Positions 44,994 to 56,879 of a DNA stretch of 64,000 nt are shown here, one piece after another. Made by a program: the position numbers and the translations under genes. Each line of letters starts with the position of its first letter. Position 1 is the stretch's first letter. The notes beneath the pieces were generated by a model, which was not told the origin of the DNA, searched no databases, and saw nothing but the letters and a program-made list of their open reading frames with translations. This DNA is from Mactra quadrangularis (taxonomy: Eukaryota > Mollusca > Bivalvia > Venerida > Mactridae): NCBI GenBank assembly GCA_025267735.1, contig CM046307.1, positions 33,347,231 through 33,411,230 on the forward strand, in the 5' to 3' direction.

Positions 44994-45200
44994 AGCCCCG
45001 TTGTTATCGCGCTGGGTGTTAAATCTAGAATCCCGACCGGGCGGTTATACCCTTCCATGGAAATTATATAATACATGTGCTGTCAACTTTCCTTCATTGA
45101 TAATGCATTTTGAGAAGTAGCTGACCTTGTTAATAAAGGTCCTCTGTCTGCCGTGAAATAACCTTAATCAATTAACATCATTTCAAACGGCTCAAATCCA
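44994..45200 (+). repeat. Diverged SINE copy
   Basis: TAGCCCCGTTGTTATCGCGC is a decayed head, AATCCCGACCGGGCGGTTAT the end of the B-box region, then ACCCTTCCATGGAAATTAT, CTTTCCTTCATTGATAA, TTTTGAGAAGTAGCTG and CTGCCGTGAAATAACCTTAA in family order. The 'GTACTGG...GTCCAGG' part is missing. Confidence 0.6.
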
Positions 45201-45420
45201 GACCAACTCTGTTTCATATACAAATAGTACTTCGAAAATACAACTGAAGCAATTTAAATATGTAGCATTCTTCATTTAATTTACATAGAGTCAAATTTCT
45301 GTCAAGCAGAATTTTATCAAAATCATTATCATATGTGTGCATTGAATAACATGGACATATTATTAACCAATGTTTATGAACTAACACAGAATAATACGAC
45401 ACATATTTTCTCACTATAAA

Positions 45421-47400
45421 ACATACCGTTGTTCCTAAGCTCATGTAAGTTTATGTCCTTCAATAAGATCACAGACACACAATAAGACTTGATATTGTTC
45501 CTAAGCTCATGTAAGTTTACGTCCTTCAATCAGATAACAGACACACAATAAGACTTGATGTTGTTCCTTAGCTCATGTAAGTTTATGTCTTTCAATAAGA
45601 TAACAGACATATAATAGGACTTGAAGTTGTTCCTAAGCTCATGTAAGTTAATGTCCTACAATAAGATAACAGACACACAATAAGACTTGATGTTGTTCCT
45701 AAGCTCATGTTAGTTTCTTTCCTTATATAAGATGACAGACACACAATAAGACTTGATGTTGTTCCTATTCTCATGTAAGTTTATGTCCTTCAATAAGATA
45801 ACAGACATACAATAAGACTTGAAGTTGTTCCTAAGCTCATGGAAAGTTATTTCCTTCAATAAGATAACAGACACTTAATAAGACTTGATGTTGTTTCTAA
45901 GCTCATGTACGTTTATGTCCTTCAATAAGATGACAGACACACAATAAGACTTGACGTTGTTCCTATTCTCAAGTAAGTTTCTGTCCTTCGATAAGATAAC
46001 AGACATATAAAAAGACTTGAAGTTGTTCCTCAGCTCATGAAAGTTTATGTCCTTCAATCAGATAACAAATATACACTAAGACTTGATGTTGTTCCTAAGC
46101 TCATGTAAAGTTATGTCATTCATTAAATAACAGACCCACAATAAAGCTTGATGTTGTTCCTTAGCTCATGTAAGTTAATGTCCTTCAATAAGATAACTGA
46201 CCCACTATAAGACTTGATGTTGTTACTAAGCTCATATAAGTTTATGTCCTTCAATAAGATAACAGACACACAATAAGACTTCATGTTGTTCCTAATCTCA
46301 TGTTAGTTTATGTCCTTCAATAAGACAACAGATACACAATAAGACTTCATGTTGTTCTTAAACTTATGTTAGTTTATGTCCTTCAATAAGATAACAGATA
46401 CACAATAAGACTTGATGTTGTTCCTAAACTCATGTTAGTTTATGTCCTTCAATAAGATGACAGACGCACAATGAGACTTGATGTTGTTCCCAAGCTCAAG
46501 TTAGTTTATGTCCTTCAATAAGATAACAGACCCACAAAAAGACTTGATGTTGTTCCTAAGCTCATGTAAGTTTATGTCCTTAAATAAGATAACAGACACA
46601 CAATAAGACTTGATGTTGTTGCTAAACGCATGTAAGTTTGTCCTTCAATAAGATAACTGACACACAATAAGAATTTATGTTGTTCCTGAGCTCATGTTAG
46701 TTTGTCCTTCAATAAGATAACAGACACACAATAAGACTTGATGTTTTTCCTAAGCTCATGTTAGTTTATGTCCTCCAATAACATAACAGACACACAATAA
46801 GACTTGATGTTGTTCCTAAGCTCATTTTAGTTTTATCCTTCAATAAGATAACAGACACACAATAAGACTTGATGTTGTTCCTAAACTCATGTTAGTTTCT
46901 GTCCTTCAATAAGATAACAGACACACAATAAGACTTGATGTTGTTCCTAAACTCATGTTAGTTTATGTCCTTCAATAAGATCACAGACCCACAATAAGAC
47001 TTGATGTTGTTCCTAAGCTGATGTAAGTTTATGTCCTTAAATAAGATAACAGACACACAATAAGACTTGATGTTGTTGCTAAACTCATGTAAGTTTGACC
47101 TTCAATAAGATGACAGACACACAATAAGACTTGATGTTGTTCCTAAGCTCATGCTAGTTTGTCCTTCAATAAGATAACAGACACACAATAAGACTTGATG
47201 TTTTCCCAAGCTCATGTTAGTTTATGTCCTTCAATAACATAACAGACACACAATAAGACTTGATGTTGTTCCTCAACTCATGTTAGTTTTGCCTTCAATA
47301 AGATAACAGACACACAATAAGACTTGATGTTGTTCCTAAACTCATGTTAGTTTATGTCCTTCAATAAGATAATAGACACACACAAAGACATTCTGTTTTT
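45421..47400. repeat. 66-bp satellite, subfamily A, block 1 (~30 copies)
   Basis: The monomer contains TGATGTTGTTCCTAAGCTCA, TGTTAGTTTATGTCCTTCAA, TAAGATAACAGACACACAAT and AAGACT, 66 bp in all; successive starts at 45431 and 45497 confirm the spacing. Copies differ by a few substitutions, and some lost 2-4 bases (for example 'gtttgtccttc' for 'gtttatgtccttc'). Because 66 is divisible by three, short repetitive frames appear on the minus strand. They stop and shift often and are not genes. Confidence 0.9.
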
Positions 47401-48620
47401 TTTTTCTATAAATCATAAACGTTTCTGCACTTAAAAAAATAACAGACACACAATAAGATTTGCTGTGTTTCCCATGACACATTAATGTTTATGTCCTTAA
47501 TTCGAAAACTAACACAGAAAAGACATGACGTTGTTTCTTACTTTTTCGTACATTGCTGACTTTGAAAACGATAACAGACACCAATAAACATGCCTTTTTT
47601 CCATTCATTATGTTGTTTCTGTCCTTTAAAACGATAACAGACATAGATTAAGCATGCCGTTTTTTTCATTCATTATATACGTTTCTGAACTTGAAAACGA
47701 TAACAGACACACAATAAGCATGCCGTTTTTTCCATTCATTATGTTGTTTTTGTCCTTGAAAACGATAACAGACACACAATAAGCATGCCGTTTTTGCCAT
47801 TCATTATGTACTTTTCTGACCTTGAAAACGATAACAGACACACAATAAGCATGCCGTTTTTCCAATTTATTATCCTTTTTTCTGTTCTTCAATACAATAA
47901 CAGACAAACAATAAGAATGCCGTTTTTTCCATTCAATATGTTGTTTCTGACCTTGAAAACGATAACAGACACACAATAAGCATGCCGTTTTTTTTCCATT
48001 CATTATGTAGGTATCTGTCATTGAAAACGATAACAGACACACTGTTAGCATGCTTTTTTTCCATTCATTATGTTGTTTCTGTCCTTAAAAACGATAACAG
48101 TTATAGATTAAGCATGCCGTTTTTTCATTCATTATGTACGCTTCTGACCTTGAAAACGATAACAGACACACAATAAGCATGCCGTTTTTCCCATTCATTA
48201 TGTTGTTTTTGTCCTTGAAAATGATAACAGACACACAATAAGCATGCCGTTTTTTTCCATTCATTATGTTGTTTTTGTCCTTGAAAAGGATAACAGACAC
48301 ACAATAAGCATGCCGTTTTTCCATTCATTATGTACTTTTCTGACCTTGAAAACGATAACAGACACACAATAAGCATGCCGTTTTTCCAATTCATTATGCT
48401 TTTTTCTGTTCTTCAATACAATAACAGACAAACAATAAGAATGCCGTTTTTTCCATTCATATTGTTGTTTCTGACCTTCAAAACGATAACAGACACACAA
48501 TATGCATGCCATTTTTTTCCATTCATTATGAACTTTTCTGACCTTGAAAACGATAACAGCACACAATAAGCATGCCGTTTTTTTCCATTTATTAGGTTGC
48601 TCTGACCTTGAAAACGATAA
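47401..48620. repeat. 66-bp satellite, subfamily B, block 1
   Basis: After a transition of diverged units (47401-47560) the monomer becomes TTCCATTCATTATGTTGTTT, TGTCCTTGAAAACGATAACA, GACACACAATAAGCATGCCG and TTTTT, again about 66 bp. It shares GATAACAGACACACAATAAG with subfamily A. T-run length varies between copies. Repetitive frames occur on both strands (22-residue periods). Confidence 0.9.
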
Positions 48621-48965
48621 CAGACACACCTTAAGACTTGATGTTGTTCCTAAGCTCATGTTAGTTTATGTCCTTCAATAAGATAACAGACACACAATAA
48701 GACTTGATGTTGTCCCTAAGCTCATGTAGTTTATGTCCTTCAATAAGATAACAGACACACAATAAGACTTGATATTGTTCCTAAACTCATATTAGTTTAT
48801 GTCACTCAATACGATAACAGACACACAATAAGAGTTGATGTTGTTTCTTAGCTCATGGTAGTTTATGTCCTTCAATAAGATAACAGACACACAATAAGAC
48901 TTGATGTTGTTCCTGAAATCATGTTAGTTTCTGTCCTTCAATAAGATAACAGACACACACTTAGA
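48621..48965. repeat. 66-bp satellite, subfamily A, block 2 (5 copies)
   Basis: The array returns abruptly to the subfamily A monomer (CTTGATGTTGTTCCTAAGCT and AATAAGATAACAGACACACA) for five units, then switches back. The junctions fall in the shared GATAACAGACACACA core, as expected for unequal exchange between the two types. Confidence 0.9.
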
Positions 48966-51065
48966 CATCCTGTTTTTTCTATAAATCATAAACGTTTCTG
49001 TCCTTAAAAACGATAACAGACACACAATAAACATGCCGTTTTTTTCCATTCATTATGTAGTTTCTGACCTTGAAAACGATAACAGACACACAATAATCAT
49101 GCCTTTTTTTCCATTCATTATGTACTTTTTCTGTCCTTGAAAACGATAACAGACACACAATAAGCATGCCGTTTTTTTCATTCATTATGTTGTTTCTGTC
49201 CTTGAAAACGATAACAGTCACACAATAAGCCTGCCGTTTTTTCTATTCATTATGTACTTTTCTGACCTTGAAAACGATAACAGACATACAGTAAGCATGC
49301 CTTTTTTTCATTTATTATGTACGTTTCTGACCTTGAAAAGATTAAAGACACACAATTAACATGCCGTTTTTCCAATTCATTATGTACTTTTCTGACCTTG
49401 AAAACGATAACAGACACACAATAAGCATGCCGTTTATCCAATTTATTATGCTTTTTTCTGTCCTTCAATACAATAACAGACAAACATTAAGAATGCCGTT
49501 TTTTCCATTCATTATGTTGTTTCTGACCTTCATAACGATAACAGACACACAATAAACATGCCGTTTTTTCCATTCATTATGCAGTTTCTGACCTTGAAAA
49601 CGATAACAGACACACAATAAACATGCCGTTTTTTCCATTCATTATGTAGTTTCTGACCTTGAAAACGATAACAGACACACAATAATCATGCCTTTTTTTC
49701 CATTCATTATGTACTTTTTCTGTCCTTGAAAACAATAACAGACACACAATAAGCATGCCGTTTTTTTCCATTCATTATGTTGTTTTTGTCCTTGAAAACG
49801 ATAACAGACACACAATAAGCATGCCGTTTTTTCTATTCATTATGTACTTTTCTGACTTTGAAAACGATAACAGACACACAGTAAGCATGCCTTTTTTCTC
49901 ATTTATTATGTACGTTTCTGACCTTGAAAAGATTAAAGACACACAATTAACATGCCGTTTTTCCAATTCATTATGTACTTTTCTGACCTTGAAAACGATA
50001 ATAGACACACAATAAGCATGCCGTTTTCCAATTTATTATGCTTTTTTCTGTCCTTCAATACAATAACAGACAAACATTAAGAATGCCGCTTTTTCCATTC
50101 ATTATGTTGTTTCTGACCTTCAAAATGATAACAGACACACAATAAACATGCCGTTTTTTTTCCATTCATTATGTAGTTTCTTACCTTGAAAACGATAACA
50201 GACACCGATAATCATGCCTTTTTTTCCATTCATTATGTACTTTTTCTGTCCTTGAAAACGATAACAGACACACAATAAGCATGCCGTTTTTTCCATTCAT
50301 TATGTTGTTTCTGTCCTTGAAAACGATAACAGACACACAATAAGCATGCCGTTTTTTCTATTCATTATGAACTTTTCTGACCTTGAAAACGATAACAGAC
50401 ACACAGTAAGCATGCCTTTTTTTCATTTATAATGTACGTTTCTGACCTTGAAAAGATTAAAGACACACAATTAACATGCCGTTTTTCCAATTCATTATGT
50501 ACTTTTCTGACCTTGAAAACGATAACAGACACACAATAAGTATGCCGTTTTTCCAATTTATTATGCTTTTTTCTGTCCTTCAATACAATAACAGACAAAC
50601 ATTAAGAATGCCGTTTTTTCCATTCATTATGTTGTTTCTGACCTTCAAAACGATAACAGACACACAATGAGCATGCCGTTTTTTCAATTCATTATGTACT
50701 TTTCTGACCTTCAAAACGATAACAGACACACAATAAGCATGTCGTTTTTTTCCATTCATTATGTTGCTCTGACCTTGAAAACGATAACAGACACACAATA
50801 AGCATGCCGTTATTTTCCATTCATTATGTACGTTTCTGACCTTGAAAACGATAACAGACACACAATAAGCATGCCGATTTTTCCATTCATTATGTTGTTT
50901 CTGACTTTCAAAACGATAACAGACACACAATAAGCATGCCGCCGTTTTTTCCATTCATTATATACGTTTCTGTCCTTCAAAACGATAACAGACACACAAT
51001 AGGCATGCCGTTTTTTCCATTCATTATGTACTTTTCTGTCCTTCAATACGATAACAGACTCACGT
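48966..51065. repeat. 66-bp satellite, subfamily B, block 2 with higher-order units
   Basis: The subfamily B monomers here are organised in larger repeats. A marked variant with AAAAGATTAAAGACACACAA recurs at about 49335, 49927 and 50451, that is 592 and 524 bp apart, close to nine and eight monomers. Neighbouring variants (AATACAATAACAGACAAACA) follow it in the same order each time. So segments of 8-9 monomers were amplified together. Confidence 0.85.
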
Positions 51066-51530
51066 TATGGCATGCCGCATGTTCCTAATCTCTTGTACGA
51101 TTATGTCCTTCAATTAGATAGCAGAAATTCGATATGAATTGCCATTCGGCCTTTTTTCTCATGAATGTTTTTATATTCAAATGATTTTTCAATATATACA
51201 TATCAATATGTCAAGAACAAAGTTCCAAAAGTACGTCTGTACAGATTGAGTATCCAAAGCCAAGAGAGCAAAGAGCGGGTTCTACAGCCACCGGTTGATG
51301 GACCTTGCTTCTCATTGGTTGTCCAGCACACGTGTCCAGGTCCTGGCTTCCGATTGGTTGATGGATTGCTGGTTGCTACCAAACAAGCACCTGCCCCAGA
51401 CTGGTTATCACTACATTTGTCTTTATACAAATTGACTTTCTCTGTCATAATGTTTATGTTGGGTTCTTTCTTTGCTAAGATGATTTTAATAACTGAACCC
51501 TGTCGTCCTGTTCTTATTCCCATGTAGGTA
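51066..51530. other. Non-repetitive, GC-richer island inside the satellite
   Basis: Between about 51200 and 51480 the satellite is interrupted by sequence of different composition, with ATTGGTTG repeated (51317, 51353) and CCTGGCTTCC, CCTGCCCCAGAC phrases. Frames of 120 (+) and 128 (-) codons overlap it on opposite strands; neither has a recognised family or splice support. It may be an old insertion or the unsatellited ancestral locus. Confidence 0.4.
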
Positions 51531-54150
51531 TATGTCTCAAAAATAAGGAAACAAACATACAAATTGACATCTACATATCTTATTTTCATGCAGGTTTCTA
51601 TCTTTAAATAGAATAACTACAAACACTGCAGTATTGGTTCTATCCTTACTATCAAGCAAGTCTTTATCATACATCACATGCAATATTACCTCGTCTATCC
51701 AAATGGTCATGTAGGTTTCTATCTTTAAATAAAGAACCTTTATACACTACAACATGGCATTCCGTGCTGGTTAGCATCTGATTAGAAAAGAACACATGTA
51801 AACACCATGATATCCTCTGTCCAAATGGTCTTGTAGGTTTCTATCTCTTTGAATAAAGCAACTTAGATTCACTAAATCATGACATTCTGTCTCAGGTAAG
51901 TATCTGTCTCAAAAAAGAAAACATACATACAATATGTTATCATTTATTCATTTTTTTATGTAGGTTTCTATCTTATAATAAGATAACAGTAATACACTAA
52001 TACTGGCATTTCGTCCATATTTTCATGTGTATTTCTGCCTTAAATTCAGCCTTACATACAAATGACGTCTTCTGTCTATTCATGTAGGTTTCTATCTTAA
52101 TGAAGAGCTAAATATGATACACTGCAGCATGTCATTCTTTGAATAAATTAATACTGATTACCCAAACCATGTTCCTTTGTCCTTATTGCCAGGTAAGCAT
52201 CTGTCCTTAAAAAGAAAACATACATACACTGTGTTATCTTCTGTCCAAAAGTTCATGATGGTTTCTATCTTTTTAAATAAAACAACTTTGATTCTCTAAA
52301 ACATTCTGTCCTTATTATCAGGTAAGTATTTGTCACAAAAAAGAAAATATACATACACTTTGTTATCATCTATTCATTTTTTCATGTAGGTTTCTATCTT
52401 ATAATAAGACATCTTAAATACACTAAAACTGTCATTTAATCCATATATTCATGTGTATTTCTGCCATTAAATTAAGCCTTACATACAAATTGACGTCTTC
52501 TGTCTATTCATGTAGGTTTCTATCTTAATGAAGAGCTAAATATGATACACTGCAGCATGTCATTCTTTGAATAAATTCATACTGATAACCCAAACCATGT
52601 TCCTTTGTCCTTATTGTCAGGTAAGCATCTGTCCTTAAAAAAGAAAACATACATACACTATGTTATTTTCTGTCCAAAAGTTCATGATGGTTTCTATCTT
52701 TTTAAATAAAACAACTTTGATTCTCTAAAACATTCTGTCCTTATTATCAGGTAAGTATTTGTTTCAAAAAAGAAAATATATATACACTATGTTATCATCT
52801 ATTCATTTTTTCATGTAGGTTTCAATCTTATAATGAGATAACAGTAATAGACTAAAACTGTCATTTCGTCCATATTTTCATGTGTATTTCTGCCTTAAAT
52901 TCAGCCTTACATACAAATTGACGCCTTCTGTCTATTCATGAAGGTTTCTATCTTTATTAAGAGCTAAATATGATACACTGCAGCATGTTGTTCTTTGAAT
53001 ACGTTAATTCTGATAACCCAAACCATGTCCTTTTGTCCTTATTGTCAGGTAAGTATCTGTCCCCAAAACAGAAAACATACATACACTATGTTATCTTCTG
53101 TCCAAAAGTTCATGATGGTTTCTATCTTTTAAAATAAAACAACTTTGATTCTCTTAAAAACATTCTGTCCTTATTATCAGGAAAGTATATGTCTCACAAA
53201 AGAAAATATACATACACTATGTTATCATCTATTTATTTTTTCATGTAGGTTTCTATCTTATAATAAGATAATAGTAATACACTAAAACTGTCATTTCGTC
53301 CATATTTTCATGTGTATATCTGCCTTAAATTCAGCCTTACATACAAATGACGTCTTCTGTCTATTCATGTAGGTTTCTATCTTTATGAAGAGCTAAATAT
53401 GATACACTGCAGCATGTCAATCTTTGAATAAGTTAATTCTGACATCCCAAACCATATCCTTTTGTCCTTATTGTCAGGTAAGTATATGTCCTTAAAAAAA
53501 CGTACACAATGGTATCATTGGTCATTTTTTTCATGTAGGTTTTATTTTTGAATAAGATATCTTTAATACACGACAACATGTAAGTCTGTCCTTATTTTTG
53601 GTTCGGTATATGTCATTTAAATGAAAACATACATACAAAATGACATGCCGCTCTGTCCAAATGTTCATGTAGGTTTATATCTTTATAAAGAGACAACTAT
53701 AATACTTTACAGCATATCATTCTGTCCTTATTCTTTGAAAGGTATCCGTCTTAAAAGAAGAAAACACACGTACAAATTGTCACCATAGGTCCATAATTTT
53801 ATGCAGGTTTCTATCTTTGAACAAACAAATTTTAAAACAATACATTACTGTTGGTCCTGTAGGTTCTTATCTTATAATGATATAACTTTAATGCACCATA
53901 ACATGTCGTTCTTTCCTAATTTTCAGGCATGAAAAAGAAATCAAACAAGTAAATTGACATATTCGGTCCTTATTTCCATGTAGGTTTCATTCTTGAATAA
54001 TATGACTTTAATACACGTGTCACTTAGCACGTCTTTCTCTCGTAAATATCAAATGGTTGTCGGTTTTTAATAAGATTTTAAACACACTTTTATGACTTGT
54101 CAATTTGTCCTTTTTTCTATGTAGATTTCTATCGTTAAGTAAATTATCTT
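51531..54150. repeat. Old satellite relatives with ~425-bp higher-order unit
   Basis: Units share CATGTAGGTTTCTATCTT, TCTGTCCTTATTATCAGGTA, AAGAAAACATACATACACT and TTCTGTCCAAAAGTTCATGA. A composite unit recurs, marked by ACTGCAGCATGTCATTCTTT at about 52131, 52549, 52977 and 53406 (418-429 bp apart). Outside this core (51531-51900 and 53500-54150) monomers are more diverged. Phrase order (Tgtccttat ... ATTCATGTAGGTTTCTATC) resembles subfamily A ('CTCATGTTAGTTTATGTCC'), so a common ancestor is likely. Confidence 0.75.
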
Positions 54151-54900
54151 AATGTATGGTTTGTTTCTATTTGGGAGTTTTTTGTAACAGCATATTCAGC
54201 AGTTAAATTACAAATGGTAATATTTATTTGAAATTATTTTAATGAATAATACAACACATATCTACGTAGTGATCAATGTATCAGTAAAAGATTGGAAATA
54301 TATTTACCTTAAATAAATAGATCAGTGAAATCTTTTCAAATCAAATCAGTAGGCATTTTATATTATACTATTTGTTCTGATCTATCGTTAGAATATATTA
54401 ATAAAATTGTTGTATTCAATGCAAATTAATATAATAATTTTTATCCAAACTTCAGCATATCAAAAACATTGTAGTATTGTTTTTTATACATTCAATGACA
54501 ATTTGATACTTAGATCATACAGAGGTGAAAGGATTTTTGCACAATTTTGAATGAAGTCTTTCTTAAATCACCAAGTTATTTAAGCTTTTGACTTTGTACA
54601 GATGTACCAATCGTCTGCCACAATATTAATATATAAACAGTCTGAATAATAGCTACATGGTCAGATATCTTTAAACATACAGAAATGATTTATACTTATA
54701 CCCACTCACATACAGTTCTTATAACATATTCATTGTATGTAGAGTATATTGATAACGTTTTCGACCCTCTAATTAATATAAAAAGCAATTGTTAAATACA
54801 TGTAATTAGTACTAATGATGCTTGATAACGATGTACTAAACGATAATCGGCTTGATGAAGGTAAAATAGAGGAACTTGATAGCTCTCAATTGAAAGAAAA
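54151..54900. other. AT-rich flank of the satellite, nothing recognised
   Basis: No repeat units, no frames and no splice-like exons that I can defend. Confidence 0.4.
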
Positions 54901-55265
54901 ATAATGTGTCCGTAATTCTGAACAATCTAGTAAAGGGCCCATTTTTATGGGAGGGTAGCTAGATCGGAATTAAAGAGACAAAACAGATAATTCTGAGCAA
55001 TCTAGTGAAGGGCCCATTTTATGGGAGGATAGCTAGATCGGGATTTTTTGTTTACATAATTCTGAGCAATCTAGTGAAGGGCCCATTTATGGAAGGATAG
55101 TTAGATCGGAATTATTTGTACATTATTCTGAGCAATCTAGTGAAGGGCCCCTTTATGGGAGGATAACTAGATCAGAAGTACTCTTTAAACTTTAAATAAA
55201 TACATAGTTCTGATTAATCATGTGAAAGACCCAATCTATGGGAGGATAGCTAGATCAGACTTTTA
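54901..55265 (+). repeat. Five tandem hairpin-forming units (65-83 bp)
   Basis: Units start near 54915, 54989, 55059, 55124 and 55207. Each reads AATTCTGAGCAATCTAGTGA, AGGGCCCATTTTATGGGAGG, ATAGCTAGATCGGAATT. Three nested pairings are possible in each: AATTCTGA with TCGGAATT, ATCTAG with CTAGAT and CCCAT with ATGGG. In the fourth and fifth units TCGG becomes TCAG, turning a G-T pair into A-T while the partner TCTGA stays. This is a structured repeat of unknown type; it has no coding frame. Confidence 0.75.
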
Positions 55266-55400
55266 AACAAATCAGCAATGATGTACCAAATACATAAGGT
55301 ACTAGTAAGTATATAGTTGAATGTAAATGATGTTCATAGTACTAAGTCTTGCTAGGGTGCTGCTTACATGTATATGTTTAAAACAAGTTTAAATGAAATA
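55266..55400. other. Spacer
   Basis: No feature recognised. Confidence 0.4.
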
Positions 55401-55652
55401 TACCGGTGTCTTAAAGTTTCTTTACACATGTTTTTTTTATATATTTTCTCTTTCGTTTTAAAGAACTTGCAAACACATTTGCTTATTATTTCTGCTTTAA
55501 TTTTATAATACATAAAGACCATAAATGATAGTAATGCTAAACTGTTAATTAGTTGTGAAACTAGTTATTGCATGTTAAGTACATGTATTTCAAAATTTAC
55601 TTTAAAACATCAAAATTTAACGTGTAAAGAAACTTTTGGACACCAGTGTGTA
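55401..55652. mobile_element. MITE with TA ends and GTTTCTTTACAC TIRs (252 bp)
   Basis: TACCGGTGTCTTAAAGTTTC then TTTACAC at the left is matched in reverse by GTGTAAAGAAACTTTTGGAC then ACCAGTGTGTA at the right, about 26 bp with four mismatches. TA at both ends and the GTGTC...AAAGTTTC form are usual for Tc1/mariner-derived MITEs. The inside is AT-rich and non-coding. Confidence 0.75.
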
Positions 55653-56879
55653 TGTAACATAGACAACCTTTTGTTTCATTGATTTTATTGGGTTTTTTAA
55701 ACAATCTGTATATAATGAATTATGCTGTTGGTAACATCGATGTGAAAGGTATTTTTGTATAGTTCATTTCTGTATATAACTTTTCTGATTGGTTTACAGA
55801 TTATAGGTAACTGAATCATTTTGGATATTTTTATAAATACCAGCATTGTGTTATAAATAGCATTGTGAATTGACATTGGCAATTGGTATAGAGCTATATG
55901 CTTCATAGCTGATGATTAGATAGACTTTATTCACTGATTAATATTGTTATGATATTATGCATTCATGAAGTTTTGTAAATATAGTGTTATCATAATTAAT
56001 TTGCAACGATATTGTTATATTTGAAATAGCCAGTTAACGTGTGCATAAACTCAGTGTAATTAATCATATTATAGTACACGTAATTTAATTAAATTTTGTT
56101 TAAGTAAACATTATGAGGGCCTTTAACTAGTATATGCACTTCAATGATCCAATACTGTGTTTTGTGTTAAGTTTATAGGTACATGTACATTCAAGTGAAA
56201 AAGTTCTTATATTATTCCAATCTTATCTGACTGATTTTTGCTCTGACTTATATTACAGTTTTTAATGATGTGGTTTCCAATTAATGTTGCACAATTTGTT
56301 TGATATGCTGATAGAACTTCAAAAAAGCAAACTGATCTCTTACACTCTGTCTGGTCACAGTTTCCAACCGTGATATAACCCTAGATTTCCTATGAGTCCA
56401 GCGATTTTTTATCTCACCAAGGGCTTTTCTTTATTGGGTGGATCCTCCCTAGCTGATGTAAGGGATTCCATATGGTAATCCACATTGGTAGGTTTCACCA
56501 AGGGCTTCTCACATTTAGGTGAATCTTCCTTAACATGTGTTGTGGATTTTCTCCACCTCCTTGAGGTCGTTCCTCCTCGCCTGATAATATTGAATATATA
56601 TCTTGGACTACATAAGGTGGGGATCTTTGATGTGAGCCACTACCGGTGGCTGCGTCTTGCACAGACTTTGGGAGACTTTGGGTCCTTAACCTCACATCCT
56701 GGCACATAGAAGTTGGTAGGCAATCCTGTACTGGCTTCACCTAAGGAACAAGCACACCTTTTGTCTCGGTGTGATATTTGTTCCAAGATCCAAGAGGCTT
56801 CAATATGGCGTTAAACCTCTTCCTGCGTGTCAATTACCAACGCCACTTACTCTTAGATTTGGTGAGTGCATATTGATGA
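55653..56879. other. Unassigned stretch, probably including decayed retroelement
   Basis: 55653-56330 is AT-rich with no recognised feature. From about 56340 the composition becomes more balanced, and the minus strand has an 81-codon frame (56495-56740) with SPPYVVQDIYSILSGEEERP. It lies downstream of the gag remnant and on its strand, so it may be the rest of the same element, but no protease, RT or zinc-knuckle motif could be found. Confidence 0.35.

Noticed and set aside
45592..51046. Many 60-140-codon frames on both strands with 22-residue repeats
   Set aside because: They are read-through of a 66-bp satellite (divisible by three). They occur on both strands, shift and stop often, and no start, splice or family signal supports them.
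45421..51065. Possible CRISPR array
   Set aside because: Repeats abut directly with no unique spacers, no cas genes, and the DNA is eukaryotic.
51165..51589. 120- and 128-codon frames on opposite strands
   Set aside because: They overlap each other, match no family that I know, and cross into satellite sequence on both sides.
54901..55265. Hammerhead ribozyme or retrozyme
   Set aside because: No CTGATGA...GAAA core is present in the units.
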